A stretch of DNA of 64,000 bases. Origin: Fibrella aestuarina BUZ 2. GTDB taxonomy: Bacteria; Bacteroidota; Bacteroidia; Cytophagales; Spirosomataceae. Below are positions 8,836 through 16,538 of this stretch, piece after piece. Positions within the stretch are counted from its first letter, which is position 1, and every line of letters starts with the position of its first letter. A model generated the notes under the pieces. That model had not been told where the DNA came from. It worked only from the letters and a program-made list of their open reading frames with translations, and made no database searches. The stretch spans positions 3,408,478 through 3,472,477 of the forward strand of contig NC_020054.1 in the NCBI RefSeq assembly GCF_000331105.1. Reading direction: 5' to 3'. A program made the position numbers and the translations under genes.

Positions 8836-9585
8836 TCAGCGCACGCCGATAATGGCCAGCATCCGGCCGGTGAGGCCACGCTCGAGGCGGTGCGAAAAAT
8901 AGTCGGTGTTATGGAGAATGGTTGAATAGGGCGAAACCTCAATCTGCGCGTCGGTCAGGCCAAAGGCGCGGAGTTGATCGGCGTTGGCCTGTTTGAGATC
9001 AACCAGGGCTTTGCCGGTGGCGGGGTCGAGTTGCTTCCGATGCTCGGCAAAGTGCGCGGCTACCTCTGGCCCTACCTCGAAATTGGCCCTATCGATGCAC
9101 GTACCTACGTAAGCCAGGCAGTCGGTAGGCTCTGTGCCGTATTCGCGCTGCATGGTTTGCAGGGCGTTGGTCACGATACCGCCCACGGTGCCGCGCCAGC
9201 CCGCGTGGATGGCCGCCACAGCCCGGTTACGCCGGTCATACACCAGAATGGGCGTGCAGTCGGCGACGGTGACGCCCACCATCAGGCCAGGTACGTTGGT
9301 GACCAGGGCGTCGTAGCCGGTGGTGCGGATGGCCTCCGTTGCCACAAACACGTCGGTGCCGTGCACCTGATACGACGAGGCCAGCGAGGCTTCAGAATGC
9401 CCCCATTGCGCCAGCCAGCGACGCCGGTTCTCGGCTACATGTTCCGGTACATCGTCGGTATTGATACCCAAATTGTTCGTCGAATAAGGCGGCAGGCTGG
9501 CGCCCTGATGCCGGGTGCTTTCGGCTGCAATCAGCTGCGTTTGATCGAGGAAGAGGGTAGGAGTACGGAAGGAAGGTGCCAACAT
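8836..9585 (-). CDS. pgeF: Peptidoglycan editing factor / YfiH-LACC1 family protein
   Basis: A YfiH-family protein (family name PgeF, also laccase-domain or purine-nucleoside-phosphorylase-like). Conserved segments include VADCTPILVYD, AIHAGWRGTVGG and YVGTCIDRANFEVGPEV, which carry the His/Cys metal-binding residues. The family hydrolyses wrongly incorporated residues in peptidoglycan precursors (PgeF) and shows nucleoside phosphorylase activity in other members. The frame is open to an ATG at 9606, but I prefer the ATG at 9585 (MLAPSF). A TATTTTTG promoter box lies just 5 bp upstream of it and would otherwise be inside the gene. It diverges from the LytTR gene. Confidence 0.85.
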   Translation of the reverse strand: MLAPSFRTPTLFLDQTQLIAAESTRHQGASLPPYSTNNLGINTDDVPEHVAENRRRWLAQWGHSEASLASSYQVHGTDVFVATEAIRTTGYDALVTNVPGLMVGVTVADCTPILVYDRRNRAVAAIHAGWRGTVGGIVTNALQTMQREYGTEPTDCLAYVGTCIDRANFEVGPEVAAHFAEHRKQLDPATGKALVDLKQANADQLRAFGLTDAQIEVSPYSTILHNTDYFSHRLERGLTGRMLAIIGVR

Positions 9586-9590
9586 ACCGA

Positions 9591-9598
9591 CAAAAATA
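9591..9598 (-). promoter_or_regulatory. Candidate -7 box for pgeF
   Basis: On the minus strand this reads TATTTTTG, an exact match to the Bacteroidota -7 consensus TAnnTTTG, 5 bp before the preferred ATG at 9585. No convincing -33 TTTG was found at the proper distance. If real, the mRNA would be leaderless. Confidence 0.35.
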
Positions 9599-9644
9599 GT
9601 CGTCATTGTCGACCGAATGGCTGACAGCTACCACCAACCGCTGC

Positions 9645-9652
9645 TATTTTTA
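9645..9652 (+). promoter_or_regulatory. Candidate -7 box for the LytTR gene
   Basis: TATTTTTA matches seven of eight fixed or allowed positions of TAnnTTTG and ends 5 bp before the ATG at 9658. As for the divergent pgeF promoter, this would give an essentially leaderless mRNA. Confidence 0.3.
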
Positions 9653-9657
9653 CGGCT

Positions 9658-10545
9658 ATGCGTCAATCGGTACGGGCTTTTTTGAATCGGCCCCTTTCGG
9701 AGGATTTCTCGTTCCGCCATCAGGCCCGGTTATCGGCGCAGGCGGCTGGCTACGTATTCATTTTCCTCTTCCTGTTTATGGGCGGCTACAGAGGGCAATA
9801 TCCCCGTTGGCTGCTACTGGGTACGTTGGCCGTGAGTTGCGGGCTCACCTCGCTGTTGGCCAATGTTGCCGTACCCGCTCTTTTCCCCGCCTATTACGAC
9901 GAAGAACGCTGGACCGTGAAGCGCCACATCGGGCACGTATTGCTGGTGTTGCTGTTCGTGGCATTGGGTAATCAGGCCATTTTAGGGCTATTCGGGTTGG
10001 ACGCGCCTCCTTTCCTGATGATGTACCTGATCGTAACCGCCATTGGGTTCTTTCCGGTCAGTCTGGGGATTATGCTAGCCGAACGGCGCCGCCTGAAGCG
10101 AAATCTGGAACAGGCGCAGCAGCTTAACCGGCAATTGGATCAGCTCCACAACGTACCCACGACGGCCGCACCAACCACCGAACCAACTCTGCCCCGGTCG
10201 ATTTCGCTGACGAGCGAATCCGGCAAAGACCGCCTGAACCTGTTGCCCAACCAACTGATCTACGTCGAGTCGGTGGGTAACTATGTGGAGGTGCACTGGT
10301 TGAATTTTATGTTTCCGCAGAAAACGGTCTTGCGCAGCACGTTGAAAGACGTCGAGGCCGCCCTGGCCAATCAGCCGCAGTTTTTCCGCTGTCACCGGGC
10401 GTTTATCGTTAACCTGCGGGCGGTGCGGCACACCACCGGCAACGCCCGTGGCTACCAACTGACGATGAGCGGCTCAAACCGGGAAATCCCGGTGTCACGT
10501 AGTTATGTCCCGGCTTTCGATGCCCGTGTAGCTGGCGAAGTCTGA
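9658..10545 (+). CDS. Membrane-anchored LytTR transcriptional regulator
   Basis: A 295-residue protein with about four N-terminal membrane helices (residues 25-150), a short coiled linker (RRRLKRNLEQAQQLNRQLDQL) and a C-terminal LytTR DNA-binding domain (about 190-290). The domain contains the typical IYVESVGNYVEVH and FFRCHRAFIVNLRAV motifs. There is no receiver domain and no partner kinase nearby, so it is a one-component membrane regulator that probably senses the membrane or a lipophilic signal directly. Target genes are unknown. It diverges from pgeF with only about 70 bp between starts, so shared regulation is possible. Confidence 0.85.
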   Translation: MRQSVRAFLNRPLSEDFSFRHQARLSAQAAGYVFIFLFLFMGGYRGQYPRWLLLGTLAVSCGLTSLLANVAVPALFPAYYDEERWTVKRHIGHVLLVLLFVALGNQAILGLFGLDAPPFLMMYLIVTAIGFFPVSLGIMLAERRRLKRNLEQAQQLNRQLDQLHNVPTTAAPTTEPTLPRSISLTSESGKDRLNLLPNQLIYVESVGNYVEVHWLNFMFPQKTVLRSTLKDVEAALANQPQFFRCHRAFIVNLRAVRHTTGNARGYQLTMSGSNREIPVSRSYVPAFDARVAGEV

Positions 10546-10615
10546 CGAGGGCTAGCGCAAAGCTTATGCGGCACCAGCCATCCTTACACAATAAATGCCA
10601 AATCGGGAACCCAAT

Positions 10616-11539
10616 TCACCGTTCCTGGGCGAGCAAATACAGCACCGCCATCCGCACGGCCACGCCATTCTGCACTTGATCGAGGATAATGCTGTGGGGT
10701 GAGTCGGCGGCGTCGGAGGTGAGTTCAACGCCCCGGTTGATCGGGCCGGGGTGCATCAGCACGATGGGCCGGTCGAGCTCGTCGAGCATCTGCCGACTGA
10801 TGCCGTAATAGAGCGAGTATTCCCGCAGCGAGGGGAAGTATTTGATCTGCTGCCGTTCCAGCTGAATCCGCAGCACGTTGGCCACGTCGCACCAGGCCAG
10901 CGCTTCGCGCACGTCGTGCCCGATACGTACCCCCAGCGAATTCATGTATTTGGGAATGAGCGTCGTAGGGCCGCAAACCATTACCTCGGCACCCTGCTTC
11001 TGCAAGCAGAAAATGTTGGATAGGGCCACCCGCGAGTGGGTAATGTCGCCGATGATGGCCACGCGTTTACCCGCCAGATCGCCCAGCTTTTCGCGCATCG
11101 AAAACGAGTCGAGCAGGGCCTGCGTGGGGTGTTCGTGGGTGCCGTCGCCCGCGTTAACGACGTTGGCCGGAATCCGGCTCGACAGGTAATGCGGGGCGCC
11201 GGGGCTGCTGTGGCGCATCACAATCATGTCGACCTTCATGGCCAGAATGTTGTTGACCGTATCGAGCAGGGTTTCGCCTTTCTTGACCGAGCTACCCGAG
11301 GCCGAAAAATTGATGACGTCGGCCGACAATCGCTTTTCGGCTAGCTCAAAGGAGAGCCGGGTACGTGTCGAATTCTCGAAAAAAACGTTGGCGATGGTCA
11401 CGTCGCGGAGCGAAGGGACCTTCTTGATGGGTCGGTTGATGACGTCCTTAAACTGAGTAGCCGTCTCCAGAATCAGTTGGATGTCGGTCTCCGTCAGGTC
11501 TTTAGTACCGAGTAGGTGGCGCGTACTGAGTTGCGGCAT
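10616..11539 (-). CDS. pyrB: Aspartate carbamoyltransferase catalytic subunit
   Basis: PyrB condenses carbamoyl phosphate and aspartate in pyrimidine synthesis. The 307-residue protein has the carbamoyl-phosphate loop FFENSTRTRLSFE (about 53-65), the HEHPTQALLDSF motif (about 138-149) and HPGPINRGVE near the C-terminus (about 263-272). Length fits the catalytic chain. No pyrI regulatory subunit or other pyr gene is adjacent. A TATCTTTG box lies upstream at 11554-11561. Confidence 0.95.
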   Translation of the reverse strand: MPQLSTRHLLGTKDLTETDIQLILETATQFKDVINRPIKKVPSLRDVTIANVFFENSTRTRLSFELAEKRLSADVINFSASGSSVKKGETLLDTVNNILAMKVDMIVMRHSSPGAPHYLSSRIPANVVNAGDGTHEHPTQALLDSFSMREKLGDLAGKRVAIIGDITHSRVALSNIFCLQKQGAEVMVCGPTTLIPKYMNSLGVRIGHDVREALAWCDVANVLRIQLERQQIKYFPSLREYSLYYGISRQMLDELDRPIVLMHPGPINRGVELTSDAADSPHSIILDQVQNGVAVRMAVLYLLAQER

Positions 11540-11553
11540 GGCGAACGATTTGC

Positions 11554-11561
11554 CAAAGATA
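11554..11561 (-). promoter_or_regulatory. Candidate -7 box for pyrB
   Basis: The minus strand reads TATCTTTG, a perfect TAnnTTTG match, 14 bp upstream of the pyrB ATG. The -33 element is not obvious. Confidence 0.45.
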
Positions 11562-11594
11562 ACAGTAGCGACGCAATCCCTTGCGTCTTCATGA

Positions 11595-13163
11595 TTACGA
11601 TAAAACCGTCATCGAGTGGGCAGGCAGCGTCAGCGTGCCATCGGTCAGGGACGTTCCGGCTGGTTTCGTAGCAAAAACGAGCTGGTCAGGTACGTTGCTT
11701 TCGGGGGGCAGCATCACCTCGACCGACGTACCCGACACGTTATGTACGGTCCAGACTTCGCCGGCGTCGTTGGTGCGCCCGAACGCCACGATACCTTTCT
11801 GGCGAATGCCCGTAAACGAGAGGCGGCTGCGGTTGTCGTTCAGCACGGCGTGGCTGTTGCGAAAGGCGATCAGCCGTTTGTAATGGTTGAACAGCGAGTC
11901 GGGGTCGGTTTGCTGCTGCGCCAGTGGCCGAACGGTACGGCTGGTGGAGTAACGGGCACCCCGCCCAAACGGAGCAAGCGCCAGCCAGCGGGCGCGGTCA
12001 GGGTCGTGTTTGCCGATGTTCCAAAGGAACGGCTCTCGGATGAACTCGTCGGGTTTCATGCCGAGCATACCCAGTTCTTCACCGTAGTAGAGGTAGGGAT
12101 TACCGGGAAGGGTCAGCAGCAGGTTGGCCGCCACGTTCAATTTGTTCAGATCGCCGCCCAGCATGCTGCCGATACGGTTCTGATCGTGGTTCGAGAGAAT
12201 TAGCCCGTCGATAAACTCCGGATTCACCGAGCCATAAGCCGACTGTACGTCGTGCAGAAAGGCAATGACGTCGCCCCGGTCGTCGCCCCGCCGGATCACG
12301 TCGATCAGTTCGAGCGCCAGATCGAAGTTGAAATTGGCCTGCAAACCCCGAAAGTAGGGGGCCACGCGGGCGGGGCGGGTCCAGACCTCGCCCACCAGGT
12401 GCGCGCCGGGCTTGGCCTGCTGTACCACCTGCCCGAACTCTTCCCAGAACTGGTGATTTTTGGGCTCTTCGGCTTCGCGGTACAGGTGGCGGGCGGCGTC
12501 GAGCCGGAAGCCATCCACCCCGACTTCGGACAGCCAATAGCGGGCGATTTTGTATATCTCCTCGCGCATGGGCTGATGATCGAAGTTCAGGTCGGGCATA
12601 CCGCTCCAGAACATGCCGTAATACTGCTCGGTGTCGGCGGTCGGGCGTTCCCGGTTGCGGCGGGCTGCCTTGTCGGCAGTCGGCGGATAATGCCAGGGGT
12701 TACGTTCGTCGGAATCGGCGGTGATGTCGCGCGTGGCGAGGTTCTGCCGCTTGATTTCGGCGGGCGTAAGCCATTTGTAGAATTGCCGATAGGGGTTGTC
12801 CGGTCCTTTGCAGGCTTCCTGAAACCAGTGGTGTTGCAGGCTCGTGTGGTGAATGACCAGGTCCATCAGCACGGCAATTCCCCGCTGGTGCGCTTCGTCG
12901 ATGAGCCGCCGAAAATCGGCGAGCGTGCCGTATTCCGGGTCGATGCCGTAGTAGTCGGTAACATCGTATTTGTGATACGTGCCCGAGGTATTGATAGGCA
13001 TCAGCCAGATGGCTTTGATACCCAGGTCCTGCAAATAATCGAGTTTGCTGGTAACGCCGTTGAGGTCACCGATGCCGTCGCGGTTGCTGTCGCAGAAGGC
13101 GCGGACGAAGATTTCGTAATGCACGCCGGTGCCGCCGACGGGGATATGCGTAAGAGGATTCAT
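11595..13163 (-). CDS. Cytoplasmic GH13 alpha-glucosidase/alpha-amylase family enzyme
   Basis: A 522-residue alpha-amylase-superfamily enzyme. Conserved region I is DLVIHHTS (101-108). The catalytic triad is Asp222 in GFRLDAARH, Glu259 in LVGEVWT and Asp327 in LSNHDQNR. The (beta/alpha)8 barrel is followed by a C-terminal beta domain from about residue 430. There is no signal peptide, so it probably acts on short alpha-glucans or alpha-glucosides in the cytoplasm. The IGDLNG segment places it near oligo-1,6-glucosidase and alpha-glucosidase groups. It sits between pyrB and an Lrp-type regulator, both on the same strand; no transport genes are adjacent. Confidence 0.88.
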   Translation of the reverse strand: MNPLTHIPVGGTGVHYEIFVRAFCDSNRDGIGDLNGVTSKLDYLQDLGIKAIWLMPINTSGTYHKYDVTDYYGIDPEYGTLADFRRLIDEAHQRGIAVLMDLVIHHTSLQHHWFQEACKGPDNPYRQFYKWLTPAEIKRQNLATRDITADSDERNPWHYPPTADKAARRNRERPTADTEQYYGMFWSGMPDLNFDHQPMREEIYKIARYWLSEVGVDGFRLDAARHLYREAEEPKNHQFWEEFGQVVQQAKPGAHLVGEVWTRPARVAPYFRGLQANFNFDLALELIDVIRRGDDRGDVIAFLHDVQSAYGSVNPEFIDGLILSNHDQNRIGSMLGGDLNKLNVAANLLLTLPGNPYLYYGEELGMLGMKPDEFIREPFLWNIGKHDPDRARWLALAPFGRGARYSTSRTVRPLAQQQTDPDSLFNHYKRLIAFRNSHAVLNDNRSRLSFTGIRQKGIVAFGRTNDAGEVWTVHNVSGTSVEVMLPPESNVPDQLVFATKPAGTSLTDGTLTLPAHSMTVLS

Positions 13164-13221
13164 TGACAGAATAAGTGCACAACGGGCAAAGAGGGTTCCG
13201 CTCCAAACGCCCGAATTGCCT

Positions 13222-13719
13222 TTATTCGTCGCTCATTTCCTGCCCTTCGGTGAACGGCACGGGTCGATTCACGCTTTCTTCGAGGGAAATAAAGGTTTCG
13301 GTGCGCTGAATGCCCTGCACTTTCTGAATCTTGTCGTGCAGCACTTCGCGCAGGTGCAATGTGTCGCGGCACACGATCTTGGCAAAAATACTGTAGATGC
13401 CGGTGGTGTAATGGATATTGACCACCTCCGGGATCTTCATCAGTTCGAGGGCCACCTCGGCGTAGAGGGAGCTTTTGTCGAGGTAAATGCCCAGAAAGGC
13501 GCTGATATCCCAGCCCAGCTTGGTATGGTCGATGATGAGTTGCGAGCCTTTGACGATGCCCATTTCCTCCATTTTCTTCATCCGGACGTGCACCGTACCG
13601 CCCGACACGAAAATGCGTTTACCGATTTCTGTATAGGCCATGGTGGCGTCCTGCATCAATAAACTGAGGATTTTTAGGTCGACATTGTCAATTTCAAAAT
13701 TTTTGGCCGCTTTTTCCAT
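13222..13719 (-). CDS. Lrp/AsnC family transcriptional regulator
   Basis: A 165-residue regulator with an N-terminal winged helix-turn-helix (about 8-60, LKILSLLMQDATMAYTEIGKRI, then GGTVHVRMKKMEEMGIV) and a C-terminal RAM (ligand-binding) domain (about 80-150). Family members sense amino acids or related metabolites and bind DNA as octamers. The gene diverges from the tRNA-like RNA gene beginning near 13895. The long AT-rich interval between them could hold its own operator. Targets are unknown. Confidence 0.88.
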   Translation of the reverse strand: MEKAAKNFEIDNVDLKILSLLMQDATMAYTEIGKRIFVSGGTVHVRMKKMEEMGIVKGSQLIIDHTKLGWDISAFLGIYLDKSSLYAEVALELMKIPEVVNIHYTTGIYSIFAKIVCRDTLHLREVLHDKIQKVQGIQRTETFISLEESVNRPVPFTEGQEMSDE

Positions 13720-13797
13720 AGCTGTTTTGCATTTATGATAACGAAGTTAAGTGTTTTTTGAGTTAATCGTAAATTTTAGGTTATTTTTATAGAATAC

Positions 13798-13829
13798 TTG
13801 CAAAAGATGGTTCTGGGTGCTTAACTTTG
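13798..13829 (+). promoter_or_regulatory. Bacteroidota sigma-A promoter for the tRNA-like RNA
   Basis: TTG at 13798-13800 and a perfect TAACTTTG at 13822-13829 are separated by 21 bp, matching TTTG-N(17-23)-TAnnTTTG. It points at the RNA gene about 65 bp downstream, so the primary transcript would have a leader that is removed. No protein start fits this promoter. Confidence 0.55.
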
Positions 13830-13894
13830 TCATGTCAAGTTGATCGGGCAGGTGAGACAGCCCAAGTAAACCAACTGATACGTTCTCTTTTCAT

Positions 13895-14052
13895 TGTAGG
13901 GTGTCGAAATTGGCAGACGTGCCCTCCTGTCTCGGGGGTGGTGATAAAGGATAAACGCAGCATAATGCCGCTCTTCGGAGCGACTGGGGTTGACCACCAG
14001 AGTTGTACTGTGGCTAACTGCACCGTGGGTGGTTCGAGTCCCCCTCCTACAG
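13895..14052 (+). tRNA. Oversized class II tRNA-like RNA with predicted anticodon GUC
   Basis: The ends form a 7-bp acceptor stem: TGTAGGG at 13895-13901 pairs with TCCTACA at 14045-14051, with one G-U and discriminator G. The D-arm (TCGAAATTGGCAGACG) resembles bacterial tRNA-Leu, including the GG pair. The anticodon arm is CCCTC-CTGTCTC-GGGGG at 13922-13938, giving GUC with an unusual pyrimidine at position 37. The T-arm has TTCGAGT with one T-C mismatch in its stem (GGTGG/CCCCC). Between anticodon arm and T-arm lie about 90 nt, far more than a variable arm. They contain stem GGTGGT (13937-13942)/ACCACC (13993-13998), which would compete with part of the anticodon stem, and a CGCTC-TTCG-GAGCG hairpin at 13969-13982. 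CCA is not encoded. A promoter and terminator flank it, so it is probably expressed. Alternatives: an intron-bearing tRNA, a tRNA pseudogene or a regulatory RNA. Confidence 0.55.
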
Positions 14053-14092
14053 CATTTTGGTTTTTAGTTTGTTGATGAAGTGTAATTACGAC

Positions 14093-14128
14093 ACGCCGGC
14101 TCAAGTTGAGGCCGGCGTTGTTTATTTC
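14093..14128 (+). terminator. Rho-independent terminator of the tRNA-like RNA
   Basis: ACGCCGGC (14093-14100) pairs with GCCGGCGT (14111-14118). The loop TCAAGTTGAG can itself pair, and TGTTTATTT follows. It is 40 nt beyond the tRNA-like 3' end and before the DUF819 promoter region, so it ends the RNA transcript. Confidence 0.7.
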
Positions 14129-14153
14129 GGGGCAATCTGAAAAGCCTGCCCTA

Positions 14154-14198
14154 AGTCTGGAAAGTCATTTTAGGTCGATAGCTCAAAGTCTGGAAAGT
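14154..14198. promoter_or_regulatory. Two AGTCTGGAAAGTC repeats upstream of the DUF819 gene
   Basis: Perfect copies of AGTCTGGAAAGTC begin at 14154 and 14187, 33 bp apart. Both match the copy at 2617. The two loci are 11.5 kb apart and otherwise unlike, so a shared regulator is the likely explanation. Confidence 0.6.
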
Positions 14199-14256
14199 CT
14201 GTTTAGTATTGCCAACAGAGACAAACACCGGTTTGGCTTACCAGACGTTGGACGCC

Positions 14257-14277
14257 TTTTCCAGACACACTTTCCAG
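14257..14277. promoter_or_regulatory. Inverted partial copies of the same motif before the DUF819 start
   Basis: TTTTCCAGAC (14257-14266) and ACTTTCCAG (14269-14277) are weaker reverse-orientation copies. The last one lies 10 bp before the ATG at 14288. The same layout (two forward copies, then two inverted ones at the start codon) is seen at 2617-2801. Confidence 0.45.
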
Positions 14278-14287
14278 CTTTGTTCCG

Positions 14288-15514
14288 ATGCCTACCGTTC
14301 TTCTTGGCGTTCTCTTTCTGATCATCGCGGCGGTACTGACGTCGGCCAGTAGTTCCCATCCGTTCTGGCGGCGCTTCTACGAGATAGTCCCCACCACGCT
14401 CCTCTGCTATTTCCTGCCTTCACTGCTGACCACGGCCAAACTGGTCGATCAGGCCGCTGTTGATACGCTTTACGGCGTCGTGTCGCGGCTGTTGCTACCC
14501 TGTAGCTTGGTGCTCTTCACGCTGGGGGTCGACGTGCGGGCCTTTCGGCGACTAGGGGGCAAGGCCGTGCTGATGTTTGCGGCGTCGGCAGTCAGCATCA
14601 TGCTGGGTGGGCCGCTGGCGGTGTGGCTGCTGGCGCACGTGGCCCCGTCGCTGGTGGATGGGGCCGGACCCGATGCCGTCTGGCGCGGGCTAGCGACGCT
14701 GGCGGGTACCTGGATTGGGGGCGGCGCTAACCAGACGGCGCTCAAAGAAGTGTTTCAACCCAGCGATGCGCTGTTTTCGGCCATTGTCACGGTCGACGTC
14801 TTTGTAGCCAACATCTGGCTGGGTACGTTGCTCTATGGCGCCACTCGCTCAGCCCGGATCGACCGCTGGCTCCGGGCCGATGCCTCGGCGGTCGACGATG
14901 TCCGGCAGCGCGTCGAGCAACAGGCCAAAGCCCTCCGGCGTATTCCGACGGCCACCGATTTGGTGCAACTGCTGGCGGTTGGTTTTGGGTGTACGGCCGC
15001 TGCAACTGCCATTGCCGACCCGCTGGCCGCTTACATCACGACGCACTCGCCCTTGCTGACGCGCTTTAGTCTGGGTACGTCGTTTTTCTGGTTGGTGGGG
15101 CTGGCGACGGCGCTGGGCGTGGGGGCGTCCTTCACGCGGCTGCGCCAACTGGAAGGGGCGGGGGCATCGTCGGTGGCAACCGTGCTACTGTACCTGATGA
15201 TCGCGACGATCGGCTTGAAAATGAACATCCTCGCGATTGCCGATCAGCCGGGGCTACTGCTGGTGGGCGTGATCTGGATGGCCTTCCATGTGCTGCTGAT
15301 GATTGGCTTCAGCCGACTCATTCGGGCGCCTTACTTCTTGCTGGCGGTGGGGAGTCAGGCCTGTATCGGTGGTCCGGCTACAGCCCCAATCGTGGCGGCG
15401 GCTTTTCACCCAGCGCTGGCTCCCGTGGGGGTGCTGATGGCGATTCTGGGGTACGCCGTGGGTACGTACATGGGCTACGTCTGCGGCGTACTCATGCAAC
15501 TGGCTAGTCCATAG
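14288..15514 (+). CDS. DUF819 family integral membrane protein
   Basis: A 408-residue polytopic protein with about ten membrane segments. GTWIGGGANQTALKEVF (about 142-158) and SQACIGGPATAPIVAAAF (about 356-373) are the paired glycine-rich re-entrant motifs typical of DUF819 (YjcL-like) proteins. The family is thought to be a secondary transporter; the substrate is unknown. The gene is monocistronic and preceded by four copies of the motif shared with the dehydratase/murI promoter region. Co-regulation with those genes suggests a sugar-acid or cell-wall-related substrate, but this is inference only. Confidence 0.8.
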   Translation: MPTVLLGVLFLIIAAVLTSASSSHPFWRRFYEIVPTTLLCYFLPSLLTTAKLVDQAAVDTLYGVVSRLLLPCSLVLFTLGVDVRAFRRLGGKAVLMFAASAVSIMLGGPLAVWLLAHVAPSLVDGAGPDAVWRGLATLAGTWIGGGANQTALKEVFQPSDALFSAIVTVDVFVANIWLGTLLYGATRSARIDRWLRADASAVDDVRQRVEQQAKALRRIPTATDLVQLLAVGFGCTAAATAIADPLAAYITTHSPLLTRFSLGTSFFWLVGLATALGVGASFTRLRQLEGAGASSVATVLLYLMIATIGLKMNILAIADQPGLLLVGVIWMAFHVLLMIGFSRLIRAPYFLLAVGSQACIGGPATAPIVAAAFHPALAPVGVLMAILGYAVGTYMGYVCGVLMQLASP

Positions 15515-15773
15515 GTACAGTAACGAATAAAATGAGCAGGTTCAGGTACGTTGGCGATTACCTAATGCTTAGCTGAACGAGAGGTATGCTCAAGTTGGCG
15601 ACAAACTAGCTAAGAAGATAAGTCTAGAATTATAACGTTCGTTTCAAAAAAGCTTAAGCGATAAGAAACTGTATCTTTAAGTTTTTCAAATCTTTCTAAT
15701 GAATTTATTCTAAGAGTATTTACAAAAGAAACGTCGATACTGTCTATTTTATGCTTTATTTATTTTAGTAAAA

Positions 15774-16184
15774 TTAGTGCTTGTAAAGAATGTATACAAT
15801 GAAGAATGAGATAACGAATGAAGCTATTCCTAGCACAAAAAAAATAGTACTTTTTCGGATTTTACTGTTTCTGGATGATAAATCAAGGTTTTCGTTGACG
15901 GAATCAAAATTTAACAGCGGAAAAATTAGTAGCCTATACAGGATAAAGTAAATACCAAAGGTATAAACGGCTACTTCAACTATAGATGGCTTGAATGGAC
16001 CATAAATGGATACTCTTATACCTATTGCCAATGTAACAATTGATGTGTAGTAAAAGTAAAGAGACACTAAAAACCTAATTTTTATTATTGGACTTGTAAA
16101 GGTAACTGGTTCATGACGTACTGATAAAAAGTAAATTCCTTCATATACGTCCCTAAAATACGTTTTTAACTTATCCATTCTCAA
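15774..16184 (-). CDS. Small hypothetical membrane protein, AT-rich
   Basis: A 136-residue protein with three likely membrane segments (about 35-60, 68-90 and 112-134). I do not recognise the family. Its codons are strongly AT-biased (many AAA, ATA, TTT), unlike the G+C-rich genes around it, and the flanking 200-300 bp on both sides are AT-rich as well. This points to recent acquisition. No transposase, integrase or terminal repeat is visible. The start at 16184 is the only ATG giving a full N-terminus. Coding status is likely but not certain. Confidence 0.5.
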   Translation of the reverse strand: MRMDKLKTYFRDVYEGIYFLSVRHEPVTFTSPIIKIRFLVSLYFYYTSIVTLAIGIRVSIYGPFKPSIVEVAVYTFGIYFILYRLLIFPLLNFDSVNENLDLSSRNSKIRKSTIFFVLGIASFVISFFIVYILYKH

Positions 16185-16538
16185 TACGTCTGAAAGTTAT
16201 TAAAAGTAGGGGCATTGACAAATGTAATACGATTTACAATGCCACTATTCTTGACCGTCTCTATGGATTAGTTGATGTATAGAACCTGATCATCACTGAT
16301 ACTCTTCCAGCAGTTGATGCTAGCTATCCAACAGGCGTAAATACTGAAACGCCTGCAAGTAATAAATCAAATCCATAACAGATAGCGCTCTGAGAAATAT
16401 CGCTATCTGTTATGGCCATCCTTTTGTGAAACGATAAATAGATTCCTCTCACGGGCTTGCTTTTAGGGGAAGCTTACGAGCCCAATGAGCAGGAGCCGGT
16501 TCCGCATGGTGATGGCGGCTACTTGCCATGAGCCATAC
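16185..16538. other. Non-coding stretch with two hairpins
   Basis: No convincing gene in 354 bp. It holds CAGGCG/CGCCTG (about 16332-16353) and a perfect 15-bp hairpin at 16373-16415. The left part belongs to the AT-rich patch, and base composition returns to normal towards 16480. Confidence 0.5.
16373..16415. terminator. Perfect 15-bp hairpin
   Basis: CCATAACAGATAGCG (16373-16387) pairs exactly with 16401-16415 around a 13-nt loop. It lies downstream of the minus-strand GH43 gene and upstream of the AT-rich gene. It lacks a clear U-tract on either strand. Confidence 0.5.

Noticed and set aside
13827..14075. An 82-residue frame over the tRNA-like RNA
   Set aside because: It runs through tRNA stems and reads low-complexity Cys/Ser/Pro residues; the RNA structure explains the sequence better.
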